DNA from: Micromonospora rifamycinica
GTDB taxonomy: Bacteria > Actinomycetota > Actinomycetes > Mycobacteriales > Micromonosporaceae
Length of the DNA stretch: 64,000 nucleotides
NCBI RefSeq assembly: GCF_900090265.1
Contig: NZ_LT607752.1
Coordinates: 4,842,001 to 4,906,000 of the forward strand
Direction of reading: 5' to 3'
The notes beneath the pieces are model-generated. The model worked only from the letters and a program-made list of their open reading frames with translations. It had not been told where the DNA came from and did no database searches. The translations under genes and the position numbers were made by a program. This document shows positions 56,946 to 64,000 of the stretch, piece by piece. The stretch's first letter is position 1. Each line of letters starts with the position of its first letter.

Positions 56946-59756
56946 TCATGGCTGGTCCTGACGGCGGTCGGCCGGGTCCGGTTCGGCCTCCGGCCGGTCG
57001 GGTCCGGGCTCGTCGGCGGCGGGGCGCGCCGGATCCGCCTCGTCGGCGAACGGCACCAGCACGGTGCCACGGTCGTCGGGGGAATCCCAGAGGACCACCC
57101 GGTCCGGCCGGGGACGCCACGGCACCGGTCGACCGAAGACCGGGGCGAGCTGGGCACCCGGTACGTCGACCGCGGCCACCGCGGCCAGCTTCCCGACCTC
57201 GCCGTCCGGCTCCACCAACCCGGCGAACGGTGGCACCGTCCGCCACCAGCCCAGCAGGTGCCGGCCCGCCGCCGGCCCCTCCCGCAACAGCGCCCGCAAC
57301 CGGTCCGCTGGCAGCTCGGCCGCCGACGGCGCGTCCACCCCGAACACCACCAGGTAGGCGGGGCCGGCACCGTCGACCACAGCCGGCAACCCCGGACCGT
57401 CGACCATCGACACCCGCTGGCAGCCGGCCAGCTCGGCGGCGAGCGCGGCCGCCAGCGGGGTCGACCCCTCGTCCAGCGGGGCGATCACGAACTCCACGGT
57501 GCCCGGCAGGTGGTGCGCGGCGGTGCTCCGCGCCGCCGTCGCCAACAGCGAGGCCGCCGCCCGGCCCGGGCCGAGGACGGCCAGGTTCCGCCCCGCCACC
57601 GGACCCAGCGGCACCGCGACGGTCGTCCGGGCCACGTCCACCGCCCGCCCCAGCAGAGCCGCCGGGGCACCGGAGCGGCCAGCCACCGCCGCCCGCATCC
57701 GTGGATCGTTGCGGAGCAACGGTCGGGCCCAACCGGCGAACACCACCGGCGGTACGGCATCCTCCGGCCGGGCCGCGAACAGCCGGTGCCGCAGTTGCTC
57801 GACGACCTCCGGAGCATCGTGCGGGTCGGGGAACCGGACCAGCCGCTCGTGCCCACGCGTCGCGCCGCGCGGCCCACCGAGCCCGCCGGCGGTGTTCACC
57901 ACCGCACTGCCCACCGCCAGGCCGGCGGCGGCGTCGTTGGTCGGCATCAACACGGGGCTGCCACCGGCGAGCGCCACCCGCACCGGGAACTGCCCCAGCA
58001 CCGAGTCCCGGGGCGCCGGCCCCGCGCCGACGCCCAGGTCACCCGCTCCGGCCAGGACCAGATGGACACCGTACCCGCGCCCCGACCGGGCCAGCCCGTC
58101 CAGCCGGGCCAGCACCTCGGCGGCCACCGGATCGCGATCCGACAGCAGCAGCGAAAAGTTGTCGACGACGCAGACCACGCGCGGCAGTGTCTGGTGGTCG
58201 CGCAGCTCCGCGAAACGCTGACCGCCGCCCCGGGCCGCCGCCTCCTCCCGCCGGTGGATCTCCGCCGTCAACTGGTCGAACAGGTCCCGGACGTATTCCG
58301 GGTCGGCGGCCATTCCGGCCGCCCGGACCTGCGGCAGCCAGGACCGGTCCCGCTCGGTCTGGAGGAACTCCACGAACGACTCGCCGTCGCCCAGGTCCAC
58401 CAGGTACAGGGCCAACTCGTCCGGGCCGTAGCGGGCGGTGAGGCCGAGCAGGGCGTTGGTCAGGAACGCCGACCGGTCCGCGTCCGACCGGCCGCTGACC
58501 AGCCAGTGCGGGGTCAACTCGGTGAACCCCACGGTGACCGGCCGGCCGCCGGCGTCCCCGACGGTGGTGGACAGGCCGTCGACCGACGTCGTCGTCCACA
58601 GCTCCGCGTCGGCGGGTGGCAGAAGCTCGGCGAGACCCAACCGGGAACCCGCCTCCACCCGATCGGCCAGCCGACGGCAGACCGCCCCGATCAGCTCCGG
58701 ACCGGGATCGTCGTCCACCAGGACAGGACAGTTCAGACCCCCCGGCGCATCGGTGCCCGGCCCGCTGAACGAACTGCCCGGCGGATCCCCCAGCAGCGCG
58801 TACGAGGTGCGCAGCCGGACCGGCGTGGCCTGCGGCAACGGCGGCCGGTCGGCCACCGGCCAGCCGGCGACCACCAGATGCAGGCCAGCCCCCCGCCCCC
58901 GCTCGGCCAGTGCCACGATCCGGTCCAGGTCGCTCGCACCGGTGGACTCGGGCAGCCCGGCGATCACCAACAGCAGCGTCCGGTCATGTCGGCGGGGCCG
59001 GCCGGTTCCCGGAGAGACCCACTGCTCGGCCTCGGTGAGCACCGCCCGCAACCCGGCCACGTCGGTCGCCGGTGGCGGCAACAGACCAGCATCGGCCAGC
59101 GCGGCGAACGGGGCGAAGGTGCCGACGGTGAAGTCGACGCCCCGGGGGTCCGGCTGAGCGGTATCGTCGGTGCCCCGACTGTCCGGCTCGACGGAGGCGC
59201 CGGTGCGGGGCTCGGCAGGGGTGCCGGTGCCGGGGGTCTGATGGTCGGCGGGGGCGCCGGTGCTCCGGGTGTGGTGGTCGGCGGGGGCGCCGGTCTTCCT
59301 GGTGGGGGGCTCGGCGGAGGTGCCGTCGACGGCGCGCACCAGGAGGCAGCCGGCCGGGGTAGCCGCCAGCAGGCGTAGCAGCACGGCCCGCAGCAGGCCG
59401 ACCACCCGGAGGTCCCGGACGTCAGCGTCGATCGTCAGATGTCCCGAGCCGAGCAGTGGCACCAGCGCCGGGAAACAGGCGTTCTCGAGCGCTGCCCCGG
59501 TGCCGATCCGGACGAAGGGCGGATTCTCCTCCCCACAGGGAGCGTCCGCCGCCAGGTTCTCCAGGTCGCTGCCGGCCCACCCCGGAGCGAGGAGCGCGGC
59601 AGCGGAGCGCAGCCGGTCCGCCAGCTCGTACTGGCGACGCTGGTCGGCAGGGGCCGGACGGATCTCGTCGAGGACCGCTGCGGCAGCGGCGGAGCTGGCA
59701 GCGGCGCGGCGGTGCAGGGCAGCGGCGCGGTTGGTACGAGCCCTCGGACCGGCCAC
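56946..59756 (-). CDS. FtsK/EccC-like protein with degenerate ATP-binding sites
   Basis: 936 aa. The layout follows tandem FtsK/SpoIIIE domains: a helical N-terminus (RRQYELADRLRSAAALLAPGWAGSDLENLAAD), a Pro/Thr-rich linker with TGAPADH repeats (about 155-185), then domain one around residue 420 (PHWLVSGRSDADRSAFLTNALLGLTARYG...LALYLVDLGDGESFVEFL) and a further domain around 729 (VAVPLGPVAGRNLAVLGPGRAAASLLATA). Where EccC has GxxGxGKS these read GRSDADRS and GPGRAAAS, and the Walker B is CVVDNFS without the Glu. So the fold appears kept but ATP hydrolysis is probably lost. GTG at 59756 is chosen for the upstream AGAGGGG; GTG at 59765 is the alternative. It could be a regulator or scaffold for the cluster at the right edge or for ESX. 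Confidence 0.8.
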   Translation of the reverse strand: MAGPRARTNRAAALHRRAAASSAAAAAVLDEIRPAPADQRRQYELADRLRSAAALLAPGWAGSDLENLAADAPCGEENPPFVRIGTGAALENACFPALVPLLGSGHLTIDADVRDLRVVGLLRAVLLRLLAATPAGCLLVRAVDGTSAEPPTRKTGAPADHHTRSTGAPADHQTPGTGTPAEPRTGASVEPDSRGTDDTAQPDPRGVDFTVGTFAPFAALADAGLLPPPATDVAGLRAVLTEAEQWVSPGTGRPRRHDRTLLLVIAGLPESTGASDLDRIVALAERGRGAGLHLVVAGWPVADRPPLPQATPVRLRTSYALLGDPPGSSFSGPGTDAPGGLNCPVLVDDDPGPELIGAVCRRLADRVEAGSRLGLAELLPPADAELWTTTSVDGLSTTVGDAGGRPVTVGFTELTPHWLVSGRSDADRSAFLTNALLGLTARYGPDELALYLVDLGDGESFVEFLQTERDRSWLPQVRAAGMAADPEYVRDLFDQLTAEIHRREEAAARGGGQRFAELRDHQTLPRVVCVVDNFSLLLSDRDPVAAEVLARLDGLARSGRGYGVHLVLAGAGDLGVGAGPAPRDSVLGQFPVRVALAGGSPVLMPTNDAAAGLAVGSAVVNTAGGLGGPRGATRGHERLVRFPDPHDAPEVVEQLRHRLFAARPEDAVPPVVFAGWARPLLRNDPRMRAAVAGRSGAPAALLGRAVDVARTTVAVPLGPVAGRNLAVLGPGRAAASLLATAARSTAAHHLPGTVEFVIAPLDEGSTPLAAALAAELAGCQRVSMVDGPGLPAVVDGAGPAYLVVFGVDAPSAAELPADRLRALLREGPAAGRHLLGWWRTVPPFAGLVEPDGEVGKLAAVAAVDVPGAQLAPVFGRPVPWRPRPDRVVLWDSPDDRGTVLVPFADEADPARPAADEPGPDRPEAEPDPADRRQDQP

Positions 59757-59947
59757 CGCGTCCACCCCTCTTTCCGAGGTTGGAAACCTCCCCGACTGCA
59801 GACCGTATCCCAGCCGGGGCCGGTGTCCCGGGAAGCACGACGGCGATGCGCCGGGCTTGTCGCACATGGCGATGAATTCTCACCTCGCGAGGTTGTCCTG
59901 TCACGATCCGCAGCTTCCGGGGCATTGGGTACGGGGCGCACAGCCGA

Positions 59948-59953
59948 TAGCCT
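59948..59953 (+). promoter_or_regulatory. -10 box of gene at 59960
   Basis: TAGCCT, 6 nt before the GTG at 59960; leaderless arrangement. Confidence 0.45.
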
Positions 59954-59959
59954 CAGGGG

Positions 59960-60526
59960 GTGGAATCAGTGCAGCCCTCCGCCGGTTCCCAGGTGTCCCG
60001 TGTACCGGCGCAGCGGACCTCGCCGGACCAGCCGGCACCCCCGGTGCCGCTGCCGGCGCCGGTGCGTCCACCCCGTCGGCTCCGGACCGTCCTCACCGTC
60101 GTCGCCGGGGTGCTGGCGTTGCTCTGCGTGGGGGGCGGGGTGACCGGCTACCTGCTGTACGACCGAGCCACCACCCCCGACCGGAGCGCTCCCGATGTGG
60201 TGGTGGTCAGCTATCTGCAGGCCGTTCTAGTCGCTCGCGACGACAACAGAGCAAGGCTTTATACCTGCGGCGGCTCGTTGCCATCGATTGATGAATTTCG
60301 AAACCAGATGATGTACCGGGAACGACAGCTCGATGCCGTTTTCTCGATCAATATCGAGGATGTCCAAGTCACTATGACTGGTCGCTCGTCGGCCGTTGTG
60401 CGAGCAGTGGTCAGGCGGAGCGCCACGATCGATGGTGTGCAGCAGAGTTTGGCAGATACTTGGCGCTTCGCGGTTGCAGATCAGGAAGAAGGCTGGCGAG
60501 TCTGCACAGGCGAACGCGTCCAGTAG
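59960..60526 (+). CDS. single-pass membrane protein with extracytoplasmic domain, unknown
   Basis: 188 aa. A Pro-rich N-terminus (about 1-40), one membrane helix (about 43-66), then an outside domain with two cysteines (YTCGG and the C-terminal WRVCTGER). The plan is the same as the 194-aa protein encoded at 8000-8584, including the final GW-x-VC. Composition changes inside the gene: from about 60205 to 60526 G+C falls to near 50% with AT-ending codons, unlike the first half, which hints at a recombinant 3' end or a horizontally acquired segment. It converges with the minus-strand gene at 60530, only 3 bp away. No function assigned. Confidence 0.75.
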   Translation: MESVQPSAGSQVSRVPAQRTSPDQPAPPVPLPAPVRPPRRLRTVLTVVAGVLALLCVGGGVTGYLLYDRATTPDRSAPDVVVVSYLQAVLVARDDNRARLYTCGGSLPSIDEFRNQMMYRERQLDAVFSINIEDVQVTMTGRSSAVVRAVVRRSATIDGVQQSLADTWRFAVADQEEGWRVCTGERVQ

Positions 60527-60529
60527 GAA

Positions 60530-61135
60530 TCACTCGATCCACAGCAGATGGACTGGTACCTCCAGTGTGGTGGGCGGTTGCCCGCGCCAGGCCCACCGGT
60601 ACCACTCCAGTTCCGGCGTGACCCGGACACAGATGTCGCCGTCCGCGCCCGAGTAGGACTCGGTCACCGCGCGAAGGTCACGGTGTTCGACGGAGTCCTC
60701 GACATGCACCACTCGACGGCCGCTGACGGCATCCGTCTCGAAGACAGGAGTTGGGGGGCGGTGTGTGGGTCCGTCCAGGGAAACCAGCCGGATGGCCTGT
60801 TCGCGTGTGGAGCCGGCGGCGGCAGCGGGCCGGTCGGCCAGGGTCTCCACCCAGACCCTCTCCACCGGGACTAGTGGCGCGAAGACCTCCACCTGGTCGG
60901 ACTCCGCACGGTACCACTCGTGTTCGGGGATGATCGGCACGTACGTGCGGCTGCCCTGCACCACCCGTTCGTCAGCGCGTAGGTCCCCCCGCCAACCGAG
61001 GCCGGGCAGCCCGACGAGGACGCGACGGCCACGCAACTCGACCCGGCCGGTGGCGGGAACGATCTCGATCGGCCGTGGTGGCAGGGGTGCCCAGTCGGGC
61101 TGACCGGCGAAGGGGTCCGGCAGCGGTCCGGTCAT
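60530..61135 (-). CDS. unknown protein, first of right-edge cluster (downstream end)
   Basis: 201 aa, soluble, not recognised. It looks like two related beta-rich halves. Each has a strand pair ending in a Glu-Trp-Tyr motif, EHEWYRAESDQVEVFAPLVPVERVW (about 73-97) and ELEWYRWAWRGQPPTTLEVPVHLLW (about 175-199), preceded by RVVQGSRTYVPI and SGADGDICVRVTP. This internal repetition suggests a duplicated domain of about 100 residues. It begins 13 bp after the stop of the M23 peptidase gene and probably belongs to its operon as the last gene. Confidence 0.7.
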   Translation of the reverse strand: MTGPLPDPFAGQPDWAPLPPRPIEIVPATGRVELRGRRVLVGLPGLGWRGDLRADERVVQGSRTYVPIIPEHEWYRAESDQVEVFAPLVPVERVWVETLADRPAAAAGSTREQAIRLVSLDGPTHRPPTPVFETDAVSGRRVVHVEDSVEHRDLRAVTESYSGADGDICVRVTPELEWYRWAWRGQPPTTLEVPVHLLWIE

Positions 61136-61148
61136 CGTTTCGAGGGCC

Positions 61149-62312
61149 TCATGCCGACCCGTTCAGCGGTGCCCCGCGCTGACGCATGAAAGGCACCGGA
61201 TTGATTCCACCAGCGAAGCTGCGGTCACTGTCTACGTGCACCTCGAAGTGCAGATGTGGGCCGGAGGAGTTCCCACTGCTGCCGACCAGTCCGATCACTT
61301 CTCCAGCCTTGACGAGTTGCCCAGGGACCACCCGGGGCTTTTCGATCATGTGACAGTAGCGGCTGATGTAACCGCCGGCGTGCAGGATGTCGACGAACCA
61401 GCCACATCCACCTTTTCCGGGGAAGCCGTCGACATCGCAGGTGCGGTTCCCGTCATGGTCCGGGTCGCAGCGGGCGACCAGCACCCGACCGGTGGCGGCC
61501 GCGTGGATCTCGGTTCGCTTGCGGGCACCGATGTCCACCCCGTTGTGCCGCGGCCGGCTGGCGGTACGGAACCCGGAGCCGACCCCGCCGTCGATCGGAG
61601 CGGTCCAGCCGGAAGCGGCGATGGCTCGCGCGGAAGCACGGTCGCATACCGAGCGGTCGGCGATCTGGACGGTCCGCGCGGCACCACCGGCGAGCGCGTT
61701 GACGATCTGACTGGCGATGTCCTCGTGCTTCGCGTAAGCATCGGGATAGGCGCTGATCTGCACCTTCTGGGCTGCCCGGGTGAGGGGCATCCGCTCCCAG
61801 CCGTCGACCTTCAGGAGCTTCTCGTAGAACTTGCGGGCGGCGTAGTCAGGGGACATCCGTTGTGCGACGCTGCCCCAGCCGGCGCGCTGCTGGAACAGGC
61901 CTACGGAGTCGTGGTCCGAACCGACGCCTTCGTTGGGGATTCCGCGGGAGCCGGCGACGGTACTGTTGGACAGGTTGCGCAGGGCCGACTCCTGCATCGC
62001 CGTGGCCACCGCGATCACCCAGCCTCGGGGCGGCACCCTCATATCCTGCCCGACTTTGATGATGACCGCCGCATTGCGCATCTGTGTTTGGCCGTAGGAG
62101 CCTAGTCGAGGAATATTTCCAGACAGGCGAACTTGATGATCTTCTTCGCAATTCGCCTCAGCGGCTATCAGGTCTTGACGGTCTACACTGAGAGTGGTTA
62201 GGAAAAAAGCAACAGTTCCTCCACCGCAGCAGAGAATTGACGCGAGTGCTGCCGAAACTCCGAGGGCGACACCAGCCCGGATTCGGCGACGAGGTTCCTC
62301 CTTGGTGCTCAT
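61149..62312 (-). CDS. two-domain cell-wall hydrolase: lytic transglycosylase-like + M23 endopeptidase
   Basis: 387 aa. One N-terminal membrane helix (about 14-40). A lysozyme/transglycosylase-like domain (about 75-205) has catalytic-type Glu108 in IAVATAMQESALRN and the GLFQQR segment. A C-terminal M23 domain carries H256-x3-D260 (RHNGVDIG) and H353-x-H355 (PHLHFEV), a full zinc site, with three cysteines in the loop RCDPDHDGNRTC...GGCGW. Such enzymes open the wall for conjugation-type secretion machines (VirB1/CwlT role). The ATG at 62312 overlaps the stop of the TcpC-like gene by 4 bp. The 5' third of the gene is lower in G+C than the rest. Confidence 0.9.
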   Translation of the reverse strand: MSTKEEPRRRIRAGVALGVSAALASILCCGGGTVAFFLTTLSVDRQDLIAAEANCEEDHQVRLSGNIPRLGSYGQTQMRNAAVIIKVGQDMRVPPRGWVIAVATAMQESALRNLSNSTVAGSRGIPNEGVGSDHDSVGLFQQRAGWGSVAQRMSPDYAARKFYEKLLKVDGWERMPLTRAAQKVQISAYPDAYAKHEDIASQIVNALAGGAARTVQIADRSVCDRASARAIAASGWTAPIDGGVGSGFRTASRPRHNGVDIGARKRTEIHAAATGRVLVARCDPDHDGNRTCDVDGFPGKGGCGWFVDILHAGGYISRYCHMIEKPRVVPGQLVKAGEVIGLVGSSGNSSGPHLHFEVHVDSDRSFAGGINPVPFMRQRGAPLNGSA

Positions 62313-62851
62313 CCTCGCTCCCAGTCTACGACATCCACCAACCATCGTCCGTGTGTCGCTACCAGCTCGAGGCGAAGTTTCCCGGCATCTAGTGGTATCA
62401 ACACTTCAGTAAATGTTGAACTTCGTGGCCGAACCGCTGGTTCGCCAGTGATGCGGGCTTTGGGAACGTTGTCGGGGCCTGCGTCTGCGAGCTTCTCAAT
62501 GAGATCCGGGGTTGAAATCGTGCTTAAATAATCGCGCCAACTTCTAGCCGGTCGTGTCTGATCTAACCAGAGTGCGGTGAATTTGGAAGCTGTTTGTGCT
62601 GGAGTTAGTTGACCGGAACCAGTGATCGGTGGCTCTGGAGTGAGCGTTGCTATAACCCCATCATCGCCTTCGCCGGGATCGACAGTCGTGATGGGGTCAT
62701 CGGGTCTGTTAAAACCGTTGCTGAAATCATTTGGGCTGGCTACCAAGCGGGCCGCCCCGACCACGCCAAGAACCAGTACGGCGATTACGAGCCCTAGGCC
62801 GATCCGAGACCGGATAATTCGGGTGAAGAGGGCTTCAATTCCTCGTCGCAT
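62309..62851 (-). CDS. TcpC/VirB8-like membrane protein (tentative)
   Basis: 180 aa. A basic start and one membrane helix (about 18-38) precede an acidic linker (DDPITTVDPGEGDDG) and an outside domain of about 110 residues: LTPAQTASKFTALWLDQTRPARSWRDYLSTIS...LIEKLADAG, then VLIPLDAGKLRLELVATHGRWLVDVVDW. The pattern of a single helix plus a small NTF2-like alpha/beta domain whose end reads G-x-W-x-V is that of conjugation proteins TcpC and VirB8. That identification is by architecture and context, not by a search. It overlaps the M23 gene by 4 bp and starts 5 bp after the polytopic protein gene, so the three are one operon. The gene has clearly lower G+C than the window average. Confidence 0.7.
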   Translation of the reverse strand: MRRGIEALFTRIIRSRIGLGLVIAVLVLGVVGAARLVASPNDFSNGFNRPDDPITTVDPGEGDDGVIATLTPEPPITGSGQLTPAQTASKFTALWLDQTRPARSWRDYLSTISTPDLIEKLADAGPDNVPKARITGEPAVRPRSSTFTEVLIPLDAGKLRLELVATHGRWLVDVVDWERG

Positions 62852-62856
62852 CGCTG

Positions 62857-64000
62857 TCACCTGGCCTCGGACCGTACGCGAGGAGTTGGCTTGACTGCCG
62901 CCGGAGCTGGTGCAGCGGAGTCGGGCCGGTAGACGACAAACGAGGGTGCTTCCTCCGGCACATCCGGCTCGGTCCAGGATGCCGCCGACCGCCGACGGGG
63001 GCGGGGTGCGACCGTGGGGCGGCCGCTTTCGCGCGGCGGCGAAGTCGGCTCGGTCTCCTCGGTGTGCTCCCGGCCGTCCGGCCGTTCCTGCGGGGCTGGT
63101 GAACCGACGGAGGAGTGGCTGGGATCCTCCCGTCGGGCCTCCGGTCGCAGCGTTGCCGGCTCCAGGGCCGCGCCCTGCCGCCGCGTGCTCTTCGGCTCGG
63201 CCGTGCCGCCGGGTTCGGCGACGTCCAGCCGGGCGGCGACCCGCATGTCCCGGAAGAACCGGCGGTGCCACGACCCAGCGGAGCCCACCGCCTCGCTGCT
63301 GTCCTTGCCGCCCAACTGGGTGATCCGGCGATACGGCCGAAGCAGGAGCCAACCGACCACACCGCAGAGCCATACCAGTACCACCTGGAGCCAGCCGGGC
63401 AGGGTGGGGGTGCTCATGATTAGGTCCACGGCGAACAGGTAGATCGCCGCTCCCGTACCGAAGATGGCGATGTTGAAGACGGCAGCGACCACGGCGTTCG
63501 CCAGCCGCCGCAGCCCGGCACTGGCCGGGCGGAGCAGTCCGATCGTGCCCAGGATCGGGGCCGCTATGACCGCCCATCGGAAGATCATGAAGCCGAGCAG
63601 GACCAGCAGGGATGCGGTGAGGTCGAACATGGCGAAGAGTAGCGAGGCGAGAACGGCAATGAACCCGGCACCAATTCGGTCCATGTCCCTCTTGCCTTGC
63701 AGGTATTCATATGCTTCAGGGTCTTCGACCTTGATCTGCTCCGAAACCTTCATCCATTGTTGCTTCTTCGCCTGAACCGTGGCTTCGCGGGTCGCTGGGT
63801 TGCTGCGAATCGACTTTGCTTCACCCCATGTCAAGGAGCGGGCGTCATACAAGGCGGGACCGTACTTCTTCGCGGTCTCGCTGTCGGCAGATCCAAGGAC
63901 GCCACGTAGCCAGTTGCGATACAGCATGGTTTCCGTAGCTGTGTCACTTGCCCGAACGGCTGGAGGTCGAAGGTCCTTGCATCGGTCTGGATTCGGATCG
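62857..64000 (-). CDS. VirB6/TrbL-like polytopic membrane protein, N-terminus beyond window
   Basis: The frame stays open to the right edge, so the gene is partial; about 381 residues are visible. After a hydrophilic stretch (SADSETAKKYGPALYDARSLTWGEAKSIRSNPATREATVQAKKQQWMKVSEQIK) there are five or six membrane helices (starting IGAGFIAVLASLLFAMFDLTASLLVLLG and ending WLQVVLVWLCGVVGWLLLRPYRRITQLGG). A long disordered Arg/Pro/Glu-rich tail follows. This matches the membrane platform (VirB6/TrbL) of Gram-positive type IV secretion systems, and the next two genes are a TcpC/VirB8-like protein and a wall hydrolase. An internal ATG at 63927 exists, but the upstream frame is also coding. The rest of the system, including any VirB4 ATPase, would lie to the right. 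Confidence 0.75.
   Translation of the reverse strand, partial: DPNPDRCKDLRPPAVRASDTATETMLYRNWLRGVLGSADSETAKKYGPALYDARSLTWGEAKSIRSNPATREATVQAKKQQWMKVSEQIKVEDPEAYEYLQGKRDMDRIGAGFIAVLASLLFAMFDLTASLLVLLGFMIFRWAVIAAPILGTIGLLRPASAGLRRLANAVVAAVFNIAIFGTGAAIYLFAVDLIMSTPTLPGWLQVVLVWLCGVVGWLLLRPYRRITQLGGKDSSEAVGSAGSWHRRFFRDMRVAARLDVAEPGGTAEPKSTRRQGAALEPATLRPEARREDPSHSSVGSPAPQERPDGREHTEETEPTSPPRESGRPTVAPRPRRRSAASWTEPDVPEEAPSFVVYRPDSAAPAPAAVKPTPRVRSEAR

Overview
This window is high-GC actinobacterial chromosome, most likely from Micromonospora or a close relative in the Micromonosporaceae. The evidence is the roughly 72-75% G+C with near-saturated GC3, the frequent GTG starts, a WhiB-like regulator, ESX (type VII secretion) genes, a PASTA penicillin-binding protein, a MarP-type protease, and the tilS-hpt-ftsH-folE gene order. 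The genus is inferred from gene content; no search was run.

Left part (1-11.1 kb). A truncated LysR regulator and tRNA-Pro(CGG) are followed by a block in the same order as M. tuberculosis Rv3683 down to Rv3677c: metallophosphoesterase, bifunctional PASTA PBP, wblA/whiB4, two ArsA-like ATPases, a 51-aa DUF4177 protein, a RidA-family protein and a metallo-beta-lactamase-fold hydrolase. The rest of that block (crp, nth, a TlpA-like lipoprotein, a CoA-type NUDIX hydrolase, marP) resumes at 29.2-35.5 kb, with cbiZ and a CapA-like lipoprotein added.

Between the halves lies an ~18 kb accessory block (11.1-29.0 kb). It holds a giant cyclase/ATPase/TPR signalling protein, a receptor Ser/Thr kinase beside a GlnH-like lipoprotein and a polytopic membrane protein, and a tightly coupled six-gene catabolic operon (TetR, AtuA-like, acyl-CoA dehydrogenase, carboxylase beta and alpha chains, acyl-CoA dehydrogenase).

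Middle (35.6-44.1 kb). A compact ESX locus has eccC, mycP and two PAP2 phosphatase genes on the minus strand, divergent from eccD. No WXG100, eccB, eccE or eccA gene is visible here.

Next (44.2-56.0 kb) is a second conserved housekeeping block matching Rv3628-Rv3609c: ppa, dacB-type carboxypeptidase, DUF2342 zinc protease, tilS, hpt, ftsH, folE. It is interrupted by a gamma-glutamyltransferase-family gene, a GATase1/AraC regulator with a clear palindromic operator, and a 45-aa membrane peptide.

Right end (56.1-64 kb). A membrane protein and an FtsK/EccC-like protein with ruined P-loops precede a cluster that runs off the edge. That cluster encodes a lytic transglycosylase/M23 endopeptidase, a TcpC/VirB8-like membrane protein and a VirB6/TrbL-like polytopic protein. 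It looks like a Gram-positive type IV secretion-like system, with local patches of lower G+C.

Across the window many genes have a TANNNT box only 6-8 nt before the start codon, which suggests leaderless transcription. Several short tandem and dispersed repeats occupy intergenic gaps, and one expands inside tilS.
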